Shown here piece by piece: positions 47,501 through 56,638 of a DNA stretch of 62,218 nucleotides (its first letter is position 1; each line of letters begins with the position of its first letter). The notes below the pieces were generated by a model that was not told the origin of the DNA, made no database searches, and worked only from the letters and a program-made list of their open reading frames with translations. The stretch covers positions 1 to 62,218 of the forward strand of contig JAFWHB010000024.1 of the NCBI GenBank assembly GCA_017512145.1, read 5' to 3'. The stretch comes from Mogibacterium sp. (GTDB taxonomy: Bacteria; Bacillota; Clostridia; Peptostreptococcales; Anaerovoracaceae). A program made the position numbers and the translations under genes.

Positions 47501-50500
47501 GACATGAAGTGCTCAAGATGTGACAGCATTGAAACTGGTGCAGTCATCCATGCTCTTGGTCACGATCTTGTGAAGACGGAAGCTAAGGCTGCAACATGTA
47601 CAGTAAACGGCAACATCGAATACTGGACATGCAACCGCTGCAAGAAGATCTTCAGTGACGAAGCTGCGACCACAGTAATCACTGCAGATGACACAATTAT
47701 CAAGGCAGCAGGTCATGCATGGGGCGAGCCTGTATTCACCTTCAGCGAAGGAGGCGGCTCAGCAACAGCGACAAGAACTTGCCTTACAGACCCATCTCAC
47801 CAGGAGACTGTCGATGCTGTAGTAACGAGCGAGATCACTAAGGTAGCGACAGCAGAAGAAATGGGTGAGGTCACCTATACTGCTACGGCGCTCTTCGACA
47901 ATGTCGAGTACAAAGACACCAAAGTTGTCGAGGCGAATACATACATCCCTCAGTCGATCTCACAGCTGTCAGCAGTCGGAGATACGAATAAGATAAGGCT
48001 TGCATGGACAAGATCTCATGAAGTCAACAGCGAAGTTTACTGCATCTACAGAAGAGAAGCTCTGTCCGACAAGATCGAGCTGATCAAGAAGATCAACTCA
48101 AGAGAACAGCTTGAGTACACCGACGAAGATGTCGTAAATGAGAAGAAATATACATACTATGTGACATGCCTGAATGCTTATGGCCAGGAGAGTGCACCAT
48201 CCCCTGAGGCTACTGCAATGGCGATGAAGGACGAGGAAAAACCTGCAGTAGTCCAGATGAGCCCGGCCGAGAACGCAATGATCGGCGGCAAGCAGACAAT
48301 CAGCGCTAAGGCAACGGATAATGTTCAGGTCACATCAATGACACTTGAGATCTCTGTAGACAATGGATCGTCATGGACGGAGATCGCAAGGTCAGAGAAC
48401 TCAGCAATCAGCTTCGAGCTTGATACGGCTGCTTACGAGTCAGGTGAGATCAAAGTAAGGGCTGTCGCATACGACGGAGCAGGCAATGTAGCTGAGCCAT
48501 TCGTAAGCACTTACGTCATCGACAATGACGGCCCTTCGCAGGTCAAGAATCTGACAGCAGAAGCTACGGCAGAATCCGTAACACTCAAGTGGGATGATAA
48601 CCCTGAGAACGACATCAAATACTTCCGCGTCGAGCAGGTAACCGGCAGCGGAGAAATCAAGAAGATCGAGGACGTCAATGCTCTCGGAGTTATTCTGCAC
48701 GGCCTCAAGTCTTCAACTGAATACACATATCAGGTTACGGCCTACGATATCCTGGATAACCGCGGTGTGACTTCAGAGAGAGTCACTGTAACGACTGCAA
48801 GCGACGATATCGCTCCTTCAATAGTATCTATCAGACCTGAGCCGTCATTCGTGAGCGGTAATCTTGAGGTCACAGTAACTGCTAAGGATAATATGGGACT
48901 GGCGTCAGCCGGCATCCAGTATTCTTCAGATGGTCTGAGCTGGACATATCTCGATGAGACTCAGTTCGAAGGAGCGCCTGCAGAAGCGACTGCAAAAGCT
49001 GTCATCAATACTGATGACCTTGAGGAGGGCAGCCTCTTCGTAAGAGCAAAGGTGACAGACACAAGCGGCAATGAGAACGACTTCCTGAGGATGGAGCCTG
49101 TAGAGTACAAGATCGACCGTACTGCTCCTTCAAAGGTCACCGGTCTTACTGCAGAGGCTGGATCTGGCAGTATCAGCCTGAACTGGACTGCATCCGAGGA
49201 TAAAGACATCAAGGGCTACAATGTTTACAGATCAGTAAACGGAGGTCAGGATGAACTCATCGCTAAGGCTGGCAAGAACTCAGTTGTAGATCATACTGCA
49301 AACACAGCAGGTACAACATACACCTACAAGGTAGCTGCTGTTGATAATGCCGGTAATATCGGTGAGCTGAGTGATGCCGTATCCGCAGAGGCATCAGCAG
49401 ATACAGAGGCACCTGTAATCAATACATTCGAACCTGCTGCAGGTTCGAAGATCGGCCCGAGCAAGAAGACCTTCGCTATACTGATCAGCGACAATTCGGC
49501 TCTGGCAAGTGCGAAGATCACCTACACTGTCGACAGCAAGGACGGTGAGTCAGACATCACTGAGGAGCAGACTCTGTACGAGAATAATGCTCCTGGCGGC
49601 TACTATGTGAATGTCTCCGGAAACATCCCTGTAGATAACCTCGCAGATGGAGATGCCGTAAACATCCACGTTTATGCGAAGGATGCAGCAGGCAATGAGC
49701 TTGCGGGCAGCAATAATATAAGTTACACCATCGACAAGACTGCGCCTGCTGTTTATGGCCTGACAGCTGAACTGAAGGGACAGGATGTTCATCTCAGCAT
49801 CAGCGGAGAGAGGGTTGCAGACCTTAAGGGCTACGACATCTACCGCAGAGAAGCAGGCGGAGAGCGCGAGTATATCGGAACCGCCGAAGCCGGCAATGCA
49901 ACAGATGCAGACACGTTCGATCATGGTGAATTTACAGATACAAATACTGAGGCAGGCAAGACATATACTTACTTTGCTGTAGCATTTGATCAGTGCGGCA
50001 ACACAAGCTACAGAGAGAGCGAGGAAGTGATCATTCCTGATCAGGTGATCCTTAAAGCTAAACTCACCAGCGACGACATTGTTGAAGGAGACGTAGAGTA
50101 CTACTTCAGCGGCATCAAATCCGAATCAAATCTTGGAATCAAAGAGTTCACATTTGACTTCGGAGACGGCAGCGAGCCTGTTACAGGTGAGTCTGCACGT
50201 GTCGTTCACAGATACCCGGAACCTGCACTGGACGATGAAGACGGAACAGACACTTATACTATCCGTCTGACAGTAACTGATAACGCAGGCAATACGAATA
50301 CGACCGAGCGCCAGGTCAAGGTAAAGCGTCAGGCACTGGTGGGTAAAGTAACCGTTACGGTTGTAAGACCGGATGGAACACCTATCAGTAACGTTCCTGT
50401 CTACTTTGACATGGACAGAACTCTCGAAAGAGTCAAGACAACTGACGGAAAAGGACAGGTTAAGTTTGTCAGTGATGCAGGAATGTACGCTATAGGTGCA

Positions 50501-53500
50501 TACACTACTGGGTTCCTTCCGATCAGGCGAACCATGACGGTCAATGCCAACATGGAGAACCAGATAACTTTGACCCTGACTGAGAAGGAGATCGTAACTG
50601 GCAAATTCGAGGTTTCGAGACTGACTCTTGACGAGATAAGAGAGCTTGGTATCGATACATCTGATCCTGACAACATGCACTATGCGAGGATCAATGTCTC
50701 CCTCACATACGGAGAGGTCGAGGTCGTTGTTGATAAATACGGAGCTATCAAAGAGTGGATTAAAAGATTTGGTCAGCTCGATATCTTCCCGCACGTAAAG
50801 CCGGATGACAAGCATGTTGCTCACTGGCCGGACGTTGACGACGATGATGATGACGATGAAGGTGGCGGTGTAGGATTCACGAATCTGGTTCCTGAGATAC
50901 CGTTCGTGGCTATCCTCGAGGTTCCGGTTGAGGCATCATTCCTCAAGGAATTCTTCGATGTAAAGCTTCATCTTCTCAATAACGCAACAAGCGAATTCGA
51001 GATCACAGATAACACTGTTACGCTGGATGTTCCTGAAGGCATGACACTGCTCGAGCTCGAGCAGAGAGACGGCAAGGTTGTGAACTTCGATTCGCTTAAG
51101 GGACAGGAGAGCAAGACCTTAGACTGGTGTCTCAGAGGAGACGAGGCCGGCGACTATACGCTGACAGCTGATTACTCCGGAATCCTCAGGAACTTTAATA
51201 CTAAAGTTACGGGCAAATATCAGACCAAACCGATCCATGTCGCTGGACTCAGTGCAGGTAAGGTAATAATGGAAATCGATCCTTATGTTCAGTACGGATC
51301 ATTCTATACCAAGATATCCCTGCAGAATGTAGGTGATGGTGACATGTATCTGCCGTCTATCGGAATCGTGGATGATCTGATCCATGCGACCGAGAAATAT
51401 GCCGGAATGAATGAAGAAGGCGAAACGGTCGAGCTTACTGATGAACGTGACAGGAAGGTAAGACTCCTCAATGAATACCTTGAAGATAGCTCAGGATATA
51501 GCCAGGCTATACCTCCGGGAGGAATTGAGGTACTCACAAAGGGTCAGATGATTTCAAGGCGCTATGCGTGCTACGATCTCATCAGGAAAGAGGACCTTGT
51601 GGCATTTGAGGACTATTGTGCCGATATCGCAGAAGGATATGGAATAGGCTTTGAGTTAATAGTAAGACAGCACGATCTGTATGATATCGAGGAAGGAGAT
51701 GCTGCAGCAGCAAAAGCTAAGAAGGAATATATTCTCGGAAGTAACGGCAAAAGCGCATATGATTGGGTAATAGACAAGGATAATGCTAATTTCTATTACT
51801 ATATCCAGAACATTATGTCCAGGAAGGATGTAGGCACTAATGTTGGTATAGAAGCACATAGAGTACTTTCGTTTGCCCTCCAGACAGATCTTGGCGTGTT
51901 CACTGACGAGGATAAAGCAGAGGCTGTAGACAAATTCATTTTCCAGATCATAAATGATGACAAATTTGTTGAGCAGGCTGAGGAAAGGCTTACTGAAGAG
52001 TATCTGAATATTACATCTACAGTAATTGACTGGATGATCGCAGAGCTGAAGACTAACGAGAATCTCGGCACCATAGATATGGATGACATCGAGCAAGCGC
52101 TCAAGACTAACAAGAACCGCCGGAAGCTGGCTCAGGCCATCAGAGATGGAGATCCGGAAGGCTTCAGGGAGCGTGCTGAGAATATCGTCAGTGCTGCAGC
52201 GCCATCTCTGGGAAGTGCCCTTGTTCAGAAAATCTTCGATAAAGAGGTAACTACTAACGAAGTAATAGGAAAGTGTAACGACACTATAACTACTGGTGCC
52301 AGCTTCTACCAGTCCATGATTGATAAAGTAAAGACTTTGGTAGGGGCAGACACAAGATCAATGGAGGTCTACAACCGCATTCTGACTCTGCGCATAACCA
52401 AAGAGCAGACGGATGAGCTCCTGGACATCATTATGTCGGCTGGCAAGGAAAACATGGATGCTGCCGTATATAATGAGGTCGAGAAGCTGAAAGAGAGGCT
52501 TAATGATGAGTCCCTGGATCAGCAGAAGTTATTCCTGGAAGAACTCAAGAAAGCTGCCGGAGAAAGCGTAGTAGATTGTGCCGTAGATAAAGTCATCGCT
52601 GCGATGGATAAATACTTCTTTGCAGGAACACAGGGAGGCGTAATTTCGAGAGTAAGAGCAATCTTGAGTTTTATCTTCGATGTAATTGATTATTTGACCG
52701 GATGGGGCGATTCTGTGGAGATGGCACGGAACATCCAGGTTGCCGGAGATCTGACTAAAGCCGTAAGAAAGGCTACAACAACAGCAGCTGAGGGTACCGA
52801 TGCTGAACACTTCCTCACCTGTCTCAAATATCTGGTCAAGATGAGGATGCTCGGAGAGAAGAACTATATCGGGGCAGCTCAAACGGAAGATAATAATCAG
52901 GGCGTCCTTAATATGATCAAGGATGACTACAAGACAGAGTACAGCGATCTCGATGAATACTACGCTGAATTCAAGGCAAGGATGATGGCATACAGGGACA
53001 GCCTGTTCCGCGATGTTGAAGGAAGTGTCAATACTCCGTCTGCACCAGAGGCAGGTATCGATTATGCGAAGGAGACAACTCTCCAGACCTACAGCGAAGA
53101 GTATGAGTACAGCTTTGGCGGAGCGTGGAAGGATTGCACCGGTGAGGCTATCCAGCTGGATCCGGAAGATGTCAGCCGTGACCTCAGGATCCGCCTCAAG
53201 GCCAATAAAGAACATCCTACGGGAAGCTCTGCATTTGTAGCAGTTCCGCCACGTCCATATATCAGCGGCGACGCTGTCTGCAGATACATGAACGTTAAGG
53301 ATACTGAGAGTGTATACATTATCACCGGACTTCCGGATGGCACTTATTATTACGAATTTACGGATGACGTTAATCTTAATAAGCTGAGTCAGGATGCGGC
53401 AACACTTACAGTAACTGACGGATATGTAGAAATCGCAGATGCGGACAATGTCAAAGACGCATACCTTGCCGTCCAGAGACCTGCAACTACGGATGATTTT

Positions 53501-55672
53501 GCTTCTTCAGTCCGTACTATAGCTGCAGAAGAGTTCAAGAGAGGCGATATCAATATCACAGAGATCCCGGCAGAAGCAGATACTTCAGAAGTTCCGGAAG
53601 AATTTGCGGATGAGGCTTCAGTTGTAACTGCAGAGGCAGACAAAGGCGCAATGATGGATGCTGCAATGCAGGCTGCTGAGACAAGTGATGTTACTGCAGC
53701 GACCGCACTCGTACAGCTGAAGGAAGAGCTTGCCGGCAAGGAAGGTTCCGGAGTAACAGACTCCACCAGATCCTGGGAGGTCAAGCTCATCATGGAGACC
53801 TACATTGACATGAAGGTCACAGAAGTCAAGGCGAATGAAGCAGACAGCAGCGAGATCAAATCAATCGTTGTGGATATCACACCGATGAGCCGCATGATCG
53901 CTACTACAATGGACGTTGAGGAAATCAAGGTCGGTACTAATGCGATACAGATCGGAGAAGCAGAGAAACTCGACCTATCCGGACAGAAGACTAAGCTCAG
54001 GATCAAGCTGCCTGCAAGCTTCTACAATGAGTCCGAAGTTGTATATGTAATGCACCACGATGAAGAGTATGAAGCTAAGATAACAGAACACCTTGGAACA
54101 GGGGAAATCGTTATCGAGTTCGAGACCGACGGCTTCAGCCCGTTCAGATTCAGCGTCGAGCCTGCGACATCCATATCTGTGGGAGACGTCGGATACGCTT
54201 CGATGGCTGCAGCTATAGAGGCAGCTAAGGACGGCGACACGATCGTCCTCAGAGACGATGTAACCGAAGCTGTAACTGTCACCGGCAAGAATCTCAGTAT
54301 CAACGGCGGAAGCCATGATGCGAACATTGTCGCAGGTGAGAAGACTGAAGTCACTCGCACCGGCAGCACAGCAAGTGGCGATCTCGTCATTAATGTCCAC
54401 TATCATGCAGTTCACAAAGTGGAAGCTGCTGAGCCAGGTTATGATAGTCCGGGACATGGAGAATACTGGGAGTGCAGCTGCGGCAAGAAGTTCACAGATG
54501 AGACATGCACCACAGAGGTGCCTGCTGAGGACTTCACTCCATCACTGAAGGATCAGTATAATACTGCAGCATCTGCAGCAGCAACAGACTGCAACACAGC
54601 AGAATCCGTGATCGGCGAGGCCAACGAAATGATGGCTGGCGGCGCTACCGGCGTGGAAACAGAGCAGAAGGTAGCTGCAGCTGATTCAGCGGCAGACAAG
54701 GCTATCGAGTCAGCTAACGCTGCACTGACAGCAGCCGAGAAAGCACTTGATGCTGCGAAGGAAGAGCTTAAAGCGGATCCTGACAACGATGCTAAGAAGG
54801 CAGCCGTAACAGAAGCAGAGGGCTTAGTAGCTGCTGCAAAGAGTCAGTCTGCTGCGGCAAGTTCAGCAAAGGCATCCGCACATAATGCCGGTGCACAGCT
54901 TGCAGAGCTTAAGGCAGCAGAGGCAACGGAGAACGCAGCAGAGGCAGCAGCAAACGCTGCAAACCAGCCTAAGGGTACTCAGGAAGCGGTAGACGCAGCG
55001 CAGGCTGCACTTGAAGCCGCAAACGAGGCACAGGCAGCAGCCAATGCCGCCAAGGAAGCTGCTCAGGCAGCGGCAGACGCGGCTAAGGCAGCAGCAGATG
55101 AGGCTAAAGCAGCTGCAGAGGCTAAGGGTGTAGATCCTGCAGAAGACGAAGCTTACAAAGCAGCAGAAGCAGCATACAATGATGCTGCAAAGGCTGCAAG
55201 TGATGCTGCGAAGGCTGCAGATGATGCAGCGCAGGCTGTCAATGCAGCTCAGACCGCTCTTGAAACAGCAAAGAATGACAAGGAGGCAGCTGATGCACCG
55301 CCGACACCTGTTACACCTGTAACACCGGTGACACCGGTAACCCCTATTGTGACACCGCCTGCAGCACCGGTCGAGATTATCGATCTGCCGGCAGTAAAGA
55401 TCTCCAAGCCTAAGGCAGCCAAGGGCAAACTGACTGTCAAGTGGAAGAAGGTCAGCAAGAAGAACCAGAAGAAGATCAGTGGAATCCAGATTCAGATTGC
55501 TACCGACCCAGGCTTCACCAATATTGTGAAGACCACAACGGCCGGCAAGAAGAAGACCTCCAAGAAGATCGGCGGTCTGCAGAAGAAGACCAAGTACTAT
55601 ATCCGCATCAGAGCATATGGTGCAGATAACCACTACTCAGTCTGGAAGAACAAATCTGGTAAAACCAAATAG
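41582..55672 (+). CDS. Giant secreted multidomain protein with transglutaminase-like domain
   Basis: A 4,696-residue protein. ATG 41582 follows CAGGAGGGTTGAT and gives a signal peptide (1-28). Order: acidic disordered region; transglutaminase-like domain with Cys430, His469 and Asp485; seven beta-repeats (674-1483, each opening like VxSIxxxPVEP); a Cys-rich region with many CxxC pairs and GHxWGEW motifs (1485-2120); alternating FN3 and Ig-like domains (2122-2820); a PKD-like domain with FDFGDGSEP (2822-2917); a carboxypeptidase-regulatory-like domain (2920-3006); an Asp run near 3085; large uncharacterised, partly helical regions; an Ala-rich coiled coil (4325-4573); a PVTP linker; and a C-terminal FN3-like domain. 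There is no LPXTG motif or C-terminal membrane segment. Likely an adhesin or matrix protein; the transglutaminase-like triad suggests peptide cross-linking or cleavage (inference). Confidence 0.92.
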   Translation: MKLRQRALALLLSFVMIVTYMPAIAFAGVDGTAEGDTPAAADVHDESNASDEAADTTEQPQAEPQSEDASEDAEAASSEQAAPAAAQETPAKSDGNATVKESGQDEEPAASDKGSRPSVVFSEPVIERGTVSVESDNDELLMQYMQNMVSEESAAESAKPGLKRSKSVKRVDKLADKERAVYQVLAAELKNIADGSRTTTWIEVPIADAVEGLQSSYTAADLGIQALVHTVVDEDGSEYLELTEDADIAVNELLAVDNNAVINALMADMPFDLYWYDKTAGYLSGWNFSSVATWSADLGEYVLSFETENGDAAAFRFCFAVAEAYRGAFVETVDLGEDEEGNPETFDVYDTDAEKTQAPAATAANASEIIASTASQGLSDVDILTAYRDAICDRVSYNSDAAAPEYDGGYGDPWQMIYVFDNDETTNVVCEGYSKAFQFLCDNTDFADSSIECNSVTGQMVDETSREDHMWNILHMDDGRNYIADVTNSDEDSAGQNGGLFISPALNGNVEDGYGYLDSDENGAADLTYVYDEDTRALFTDEELEMSMTMYEGAVEPGQEETIIPIQLDEVLSCETSEEKNYQIYSFTPEADGTYCFESNEASIPTFGATGYIENGEFYEDGRGFRDDINQNFRLYFDASAGETIYLKAGAYEFGEDGTSTFDVKVTTSSKVESIELSLVEPIQVCEHTHGGWSTDSEGNKMWEYYVPGFTDGDTLTVTDGNGSVVYTYSDGEFRSVNNDRISLSWTSDQWDNGEWGVGTHVFTANYRGASTTLPVEITESPVKSVKFTPVEPKTYVEVFDGNTYTDWNNVEYTYYQQPYFRDGDMLTVDGKDYIFSEYSDQFVSDSGDVITSDDLEWLDSDQYQNHWGIGKHEFEFGYMGQFTSYPVEVIENPVKTIEYIPELPYIYYDGVDSDETITDEEGVDHCLYDTPYMRSGDRLIINGTDTYTYTSGEDEGEFIGPEGEYISSYDISFSSNQENGEYWELGNSNYVTVSYRGRTCTVPVAILEPEVHEISYQPVEDYILTENVDGWDEWDGEAGAEFFRYDVPYGVNGEILTVDGKEYTLRNGEYISADGERIDEDEVEFSTDQSYSNQWSIDDEGGHSVTISYRGNECTVPVVIEASPVTAIEFEPVKPIVFYEHVGGEWGESVSGDSDRYYYDISEFSVGDKLTIHKGEETKVYTYKYTPSGAAFITYDGEDSIDHWKVDVSSSQHEGEGWQAGQEYEITISYMGASCTVTARVEANPVESIVYEPEGGAISIMANTNGEMYRNYFEYYPPGAQVGDKLTVTLASGDTTTYVYNEKDWGFTDGSGNVLDTQYLRFRYSGWQEEEWPVGSTHDCIVSYMNKECLIKVRITDNPVTGFSVHLENPLRIKDTAMDLIEHSDDEIYPISQIDGWCTDPWRGLFRTGDSITVKSTTGEQIYTLKEGNDYFDNGAGGKIYCYDIDYEMEGDWSVDGDPQVTMRYMGRYSDPVPVEVYPDPDHVHSMVHHDAVAPGCLTGGYAEYWYCSGCDRYYADADGQTVMARADAVLKATGHTWDKGEITKEATCGEDGVMTYTCTVCGATRTQSIPAGNHKWDEGEVTEPSTCHSMGTKTYTCLICGEHKTESLPLAPHAELKHVEAVEPTCTSYGNIEYWYCPDCSRRFSDANGENEIDQFELSPLPHTLVEHSYEAPTCEVDGHEAYWECSECGQIFSDANGENYIGSPEIVSAIGHKWGEWEQTQAPTCTEYGVETRVCSNDDSHTETRTIDPIGHKWGEWEQTQAPTCTERGVETRVCSNDSSHTETRYTDALGHEWGEWEQIKAPTCTERGVEARVCARDGNHKETRYTDALGHEWGEAVYTWADDNANVKAKRVCQRDGTHELNETAYPSVTNTATCTEAGVKTFTAKFTSALFETQTREVESEPLGHDYHDVAGTAASATCETAGRTADQKCSRCGDIIEGEPIEALGHDYHVVAGSAVAATCESDGKEADMKCSRCDSIETGAVIHALGHDLVKTEAKAATCTVNGNIEYWTCNRCKKIFSDEAATTVITADDTIIKAAGHAWGEPVFTFSEGGGSATATRTCLTDPSHQETVDAVVTSEITKVATAEEMGEVTYTATALFDNVEYKDTKVVEANTYIPQSISQLSAVGDTNKIRLAWTRSHEVNSEVYCIYRREALSDKIELIKKINSREQLEYTDEDVVNEKKYTYYVTCLNAYGQESAPSPEATAMAMKDEEKPAVVQMSPAENAMIGGKQTISAKATDNVQVTSMTLEISVDNGSSWTEIARSENSAISFELDTAAYESGEIKVRAVAYDGAGNVAEPFVSTYVIDNDGPSQVKNLTAEATAESVTLKWDDNPENDIKYFRVEQVTGSGEIKKIEDVNALGVILHGLKSSTEYTYQVTAYDILDNRGVTSERVTVTTASDDIAPSIVSIRPEPSFVSGNLEVTVTAKDNMGLASAGIQYSSDGLSWTYLDETQFEGAPAEATAKAVINTDDLEEGSLFVRAKVTDTSGNENDFLRMEPVEYKIDRTAPSKVTGLTAEAGSGSISLNWTASEDKDIKGYNVYRSVNGGQDELIAKAGKNSVVDHTANTAGTTYTYKVAAVDNAGNIGELSDAVSAEASADTEAPVINTFEPAAGSKIGPSKKTFAILISDNSALASAKITYTVDSKDGESDITEEQTLYENNAPGGYYVNVSGNIPVDNLADGDAVNIHVYAKDAAGNELAGSNNISYTIDKTAPAVYGLTAELKGQDVHLSISGERVADLKGYDIYRREAGGEREYIGTAEAGNATDADTFDHGEFTDTNTEAGKTYTYFAVAFDQCGNTSYRESEEVIIPDQVILKAKLTSDDIVEGDVEYYFSGIKSESNLGIKEFTFDFGDGSEPVTGESARVVHRYPEPALDDEDGTDTYTIRLTVTDNAGNTNTTERQVKVKRQALVGKVTVTVVRPDGTPISNVPVYFDMDRTLERVKTTDGKGQVKFVSDAGMYAIGAYTTGFLPIRRTMTVNANMENQITLTLTEKEIVTGKFEVSRLTLDEIRELGIDTSDPDNMHYARINVSLTYGEVEVVVDKYGAIKEWIKRFGQLDIFPHVKPDDKHVAHWPDVDDDDDDDEGGGVGFTNLVPEIPFVAILEVPVEASFLKEFFDVKLHLLNNATSEFEITDNTVTLDVPEGMTLLELEQRDGKVVNFDSLKGQESKTLDWCLRGDEAGDYTLTADYSGILRNFNTKVTGKYQTKPIHVAGLSAGKVIMEIDPYVQYGSFYTKISLQNVGDGDMYLPSIGIVDDLIHATEKYAGMNEEGETVELTDERDRKVRLLNEYLEDSSGYSQAIPPGGIEVLTKGQMISRRYACYDLIRKEDLVAFEDYCADIAEGYGIGFELIVRQHDLYDIEEGDAAAAKAKKEYILGSNGKSAYDWVIDKDNANFYYYIQNIMSRKDVGTNVGIEAHRVLSFALQTDLGVFTDEDKAEAVDKFIFQIINDDKFVEQAEERLTEEYLNITSTVIDWMIAELKTNENLGTIDMDDIEQALKTNKNRRKLAQAIRDGDPEGFRERAENIVSAAAPSLGSALVQKIFDKEVTTNEVIGKCNDTITTGASFYQSMIDKVKTLVGADTRSMEVYNRILTLRITKEQTDELLDIIMSAGKENMDAAVYNEVEKLKERLNDESLDQQKLFLEELKKAAGESVVDCAVDKVIAAMDKYFFAGTQGGVISRVRAILSFIFDVIDYLTGWGDSVEMARNIQVAGDLTKAVRKATTTAAEGTDAEHFLTCLKYLVKMRMLGEKNYIGAAQTEDNNQGVLNMIKDDYKTEYSDLDEYYAEFKARMMAYRDSLFRDVEGSVNTPSAPEAGIDYAKETTLQTYSEEYEYSFGGAWKDCTGEAIQLDPEDVSRDLRIRLKANKEHPTGSSAFVAVPPRPYISGDAVCRYMNVKDTESVYIITGLPDGTYYYEFTDDVNLNKLSQDAATLTVTDGYVEIADADNVKDAYLAVQRPATTDDFASSVRTIAAEEFKRGDINITEIPAEADTSEVPEEFADEASVVTAEADKGAMMDAAMQAAETSDVTAATALVQLKEELAGKEGSGVTDSTRSWEVKLIMETYIDMKVTEVKANEADSSEIKSIVVDITPMSRMIATTMDVEEIKVGTNAIQIGEAEKLDLSGQKTKLRIKLPASFYNESEVVYVMHHDEEYEAKITEHLGTGEIVIEFETDGFSPFRFSVEPATSISVGDVGYASMAAAIEAAKDGDTIVLRDDVTEAVTVTGKNLSINGGSHDANIVAGEKTEVTRTGSTASGDLVINVHYHAVHKVEAAEPGYDSPGHGEYWECSCGKKFTDETCTTEVPAEDFTPSLKDQYNTAASAAATDCNTAESVIGEANEMMAGGATGVETEQKVAAADSAADKAIESANAALTAAEKALDAAKEELKADPDNDAKKAAVTEAEGLVAAAKSQSAAASSAKASAHNAGAQLAELKAAEATENAAEAAANAANQPKGTQEAVDAAQAALEAANEAQAAANAAKEAAQAAADAAKAAADEAKAAAEAKGVDPAEDEAYKAAEAAYNDAAKAASDAAKAADDAAQAVNAAQTALETAKNDKEAADAPPTPVTPVTPVTPVTPIVTPPAAPVEIIDLPAVKISKPKAAKGKLTVKWKKVSKKNQKKISGIQIQIATDPGFTNIVKTTTAGKKKTSKKIGGLQKKTKYYIRIRAYGADNHYSVWKNKSGKTK

Positions 55673-55696
55673 GCTTCTGATACAAGGCAAACTAAG

Positions 55697-55726
55697 AAGA
55701 GGACAGGGCAACCTGTCCTCTTTGCT
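55697..55726 (+). terminator. Terminator of the giant surface-protein gene
   Basis: AAGAGGACAGG and CCTGTCCTCTT form a perfect 11-bp stem around GCAA, followed by TGCTTTG. It lies 24 bases after the stop. Confidence 0.88.
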
Positions 55727-55802
55727 TTGTATAAACGATTTGGTAGAATAGCTACAGTTGAGAATCACCGTGGAAATAATGGATAATTAAACTCTTATAA
55801 AC

Positions 55803-56564
55803 ATGCCTGAATTAACACTTACAACATTTCTGATAGTTTGCCCGCTGGTGTTCCTCGGCGGATTTGTAGACGCGGTTGCGGGAGGCGGTGGCCTTATTTC
55901 GCTACCTGCATATATGATCGCCGGACTGCCGGTGCACAACTCAATAGCTACAAACAAGCTCAGTTCCGGAATGGGCACGACAGTATCAACGATCAGATTT
56001 GCCAGAGGCGGGAACATTCCCTGGAAGAAAGCCCTCCCGTGCGTCATAATGGCCATGATCGGGTCGGCTGCCGGCGCGAGACTCGCTCTTCTTGTCGACG
56101 CGGAACTGTTCAAGCGCCTGATGCTCGTCATCATACCTATTGCAGCGTACTATGTTCTTAAGAATAAAAGCATGGGAGAGGAGCCGGATCCGCTGGACTT
56201 TAAGAGCATGATGATCCGTGCTTCAGCAGTTGCGCTCGTGATCGGAATGTACGACGGATTCTACGGCCCGGGAACCGGAACTTTTCTCATCCTGCTGCTG
56301 TCTTCGTTTGCAAAGTTCAGACTCGGTGAGGCTAACGGTGTTGCAAAATCCATCAACCTGACAACCAATATCACATCGCTCGCCGTCTATCTCATGAGCG
56401 GCAAGGTAATAATAATCCTGGGCCTGATCGCCGGACTTTTCGGAATCGCCGGCAATTACATAGGAGTATCATTCTTCAATGAGAAGGGCGCCAAAGCAGT
56501 CAAGCCGATCATGCTGGTTGTCCTGACAATATTCTTTATCAGAATACTTACAGAAATCATGTAG
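55803..56564 (+). CDS. TauE/SafE-family membrane permease
   Basis: A 253-residue inner-membrane protein with about 7-8 hydrophobic segments. Two half-repeats are visible: GGFVDAVAGGGGLISLPAY with NKLSSGMGTTVS, and GMYDGFYGPGTGTF with NLTTNITSLAVY, the family hallmark. TauE/SafE proteins export sulfite, sulfoacetate or other organic anions; substrates cannot be told from sequence. The ATG at 55803 has no obvious ribosome site, so it may be weakly expressed or start nearby. It stands alone, convergent with the TetR gene. Confidence 0.9.
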   Translation: MPELTLTTFLIVCPLVFLGGFVDAVAGGGGLISLPAYMIAGLPVHNSIATNKLSSGMGTTVSTIRFARGGNIPWKKALPCVIMAMIGSAAGARLALLVDAELFKRLMLVIIPIAAYYVLKNKSMGEEPDPLDFKSMMIRASAVALVIGMYDGFYGPGTGTFLILLLSSFAKFRLGEANGVAKSINLTTNITSLAVYLMSGKVIIILGLIAGLFGIAGNYIGVSFFNEKGAKAVKPIMLVVLTIFFIRILTEIM

Positions 56565-56638
56565 TTTCAACAATGGCATTTGCTTTTCGAAGATCTGCAG
56601 CTTCTTCTTGAATATACCGGGATGCACACCCGTGACAT

